Positions 5,569-5,830 of a stretch of DNA of 5,830 bases are shown here, in pieces. Source of the stretch: an uncultured Caryophanales bacterium (GTDB lineage Bacteria > Bacillota_I > Bacilli_A > RFN20 > CAG-826). The translations under genes were made by a program, and so were the position numbers. Location: assembly GCA_937895315.1 (NCBI GenBank), contig CALAWM010000095.1, forward strand, positions 1 to 5,830, read 5' to 3'. Below the pieces are notes generated by a model. It made no database searches and was not told the DNA's origin. It worked only from the letters and a program-made list of their open reading frames with translations. Position 1 is the stretch's first letter. Each line of letters opens with the position of its first letter.

Positions 5569-5830
5569 TGAAGAATGGGTAAATCTCATAATTATTACCA
5601 AACGCGCAAATAAAAAAGAAATAGTGCAAATGCTTTATGATCATGATGCCGCAATGGTGATCCAAGCGTATGCATTTGGTTCGGCAACCGATGGTTTTTT
5701 ACGAGCGCTCGGGCTTACCCAAGAAGAAAAGAAATTATTTTTAAGTTGTTTTATTGCTGAAAATCGGGTTCAAGAAGTATTCAATTATTTAAATTATAAA
5801 TATCACTTCAACGCCCCCAATACCGGATTT
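5558..5830 (+). CDS. P-II-like signalling protein (partial, runs off right edge)
   Basis: Ninety-one codons are visible from GTG 5558 to the window edge without a stop. The pattern matches the GlnB/P-II-like fold of small trimeric regulators. A first strand, WVNLIIITKRANKKEIVQML, with its following helix fills residues 7-26. The block AYAFGSATDGFLRALGL (37-53) replaces the GrGTA...LGL segment of P-II-like proteins that accompany DUF1538 transporters. The strand KLFLSCFIAENRVQEVFNYL (59-78) leads to NAPNTGF (85-91), equivalent to the P-G-x-G segment before the final strand. Perhaps 10-20 residues are missing. No classical uridylylated T-loop Tyr can be identified. The start overlaps the transporter by 11 nt with a strong site in front, so it is probably its regulatory partner, sensing a nucleotide or second messenger (inference). 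Fold assignment is good; the ligand is unknown. Confidence 0.8.
   Translation, partial: MGHNEEWVNLIIITKRANKKEIVQMLYDHDAAMVIQAYAFGSATDGFLRALGLTQEEKKLFLSCFIAENRVQEVFNYLNYKYHFNAPNTGF

Overview
The window looks like a chromosomal segment of an A+T-rich, Gram-positive-type bacterium. Bacilli, or Mollicutes-related lineages such as Acholeplasma or Izemoplasma relatives, would fit. The support is compositional and architectural: AT-rich DNA, AGGAGG-type ribosome binding sites, TATAAT-type promoters, tightly packed genes all on the plus strand, and TAA as the stop codon of all seven genes whose end is visible. This placement is an inference, because no rRNA or universal marker is present. No RNA gene, insertion sequence, CRISPR array or phage gene was seen.

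Left part (1-2216). The last 32 codons of an unidentified basic protein end at 100. A TATAAT box and a strong AAGGAGG site then introduce a compact four-gene unit: a 2H-phosphoesterase / RNA-ligase-like protein (206-745), a MazG-like nucleotide pyrophosphohydrolase (748-1098), a small two-helix membrane protein (1085-1324) and an RluA-family pseudouridine synthase with an S4 domain (1317-2216). The genes are 2 nt apart or overlap by 14 and 8 nt, so they are very probably one operon with coupled translation. Three of the four handle RNA or nucleotides (phosphoester cleavage, NTP house-cleaning, RNA modification).

Middle (2217-4056). A 559-residue protein of unknown function (2265-3944) carries a P-loop-like segment and looks weakly like the ATP-binding module of the HPr kinase / PEP carboxykinase fold. 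It has no ribosome binding site. A perfect 19-nt palindrome covers its predicted promoter, and the predicted transcript start falls on or a few bases before the ATG, so it may be a leaderless gene. The upstream element GGG-N9-CCCTAATTTATG recurs with identical spacing in front of the next transcription unit.

Right part (4057-5830). A DUF1538 family membrane protein (4057-5568), internally duplicated with a period of about 245 residues, overlaps by 11 nt the start of a P-II-like signalling protein that runs off the right edge. This is plausibly an ion antiporter with its own small regulatory subunit. The shared promoter element suggests that the unknown P-loop protein and the transporter/P-II pair respond to the same signal. 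That link is the most interesting hypothesis in the window.
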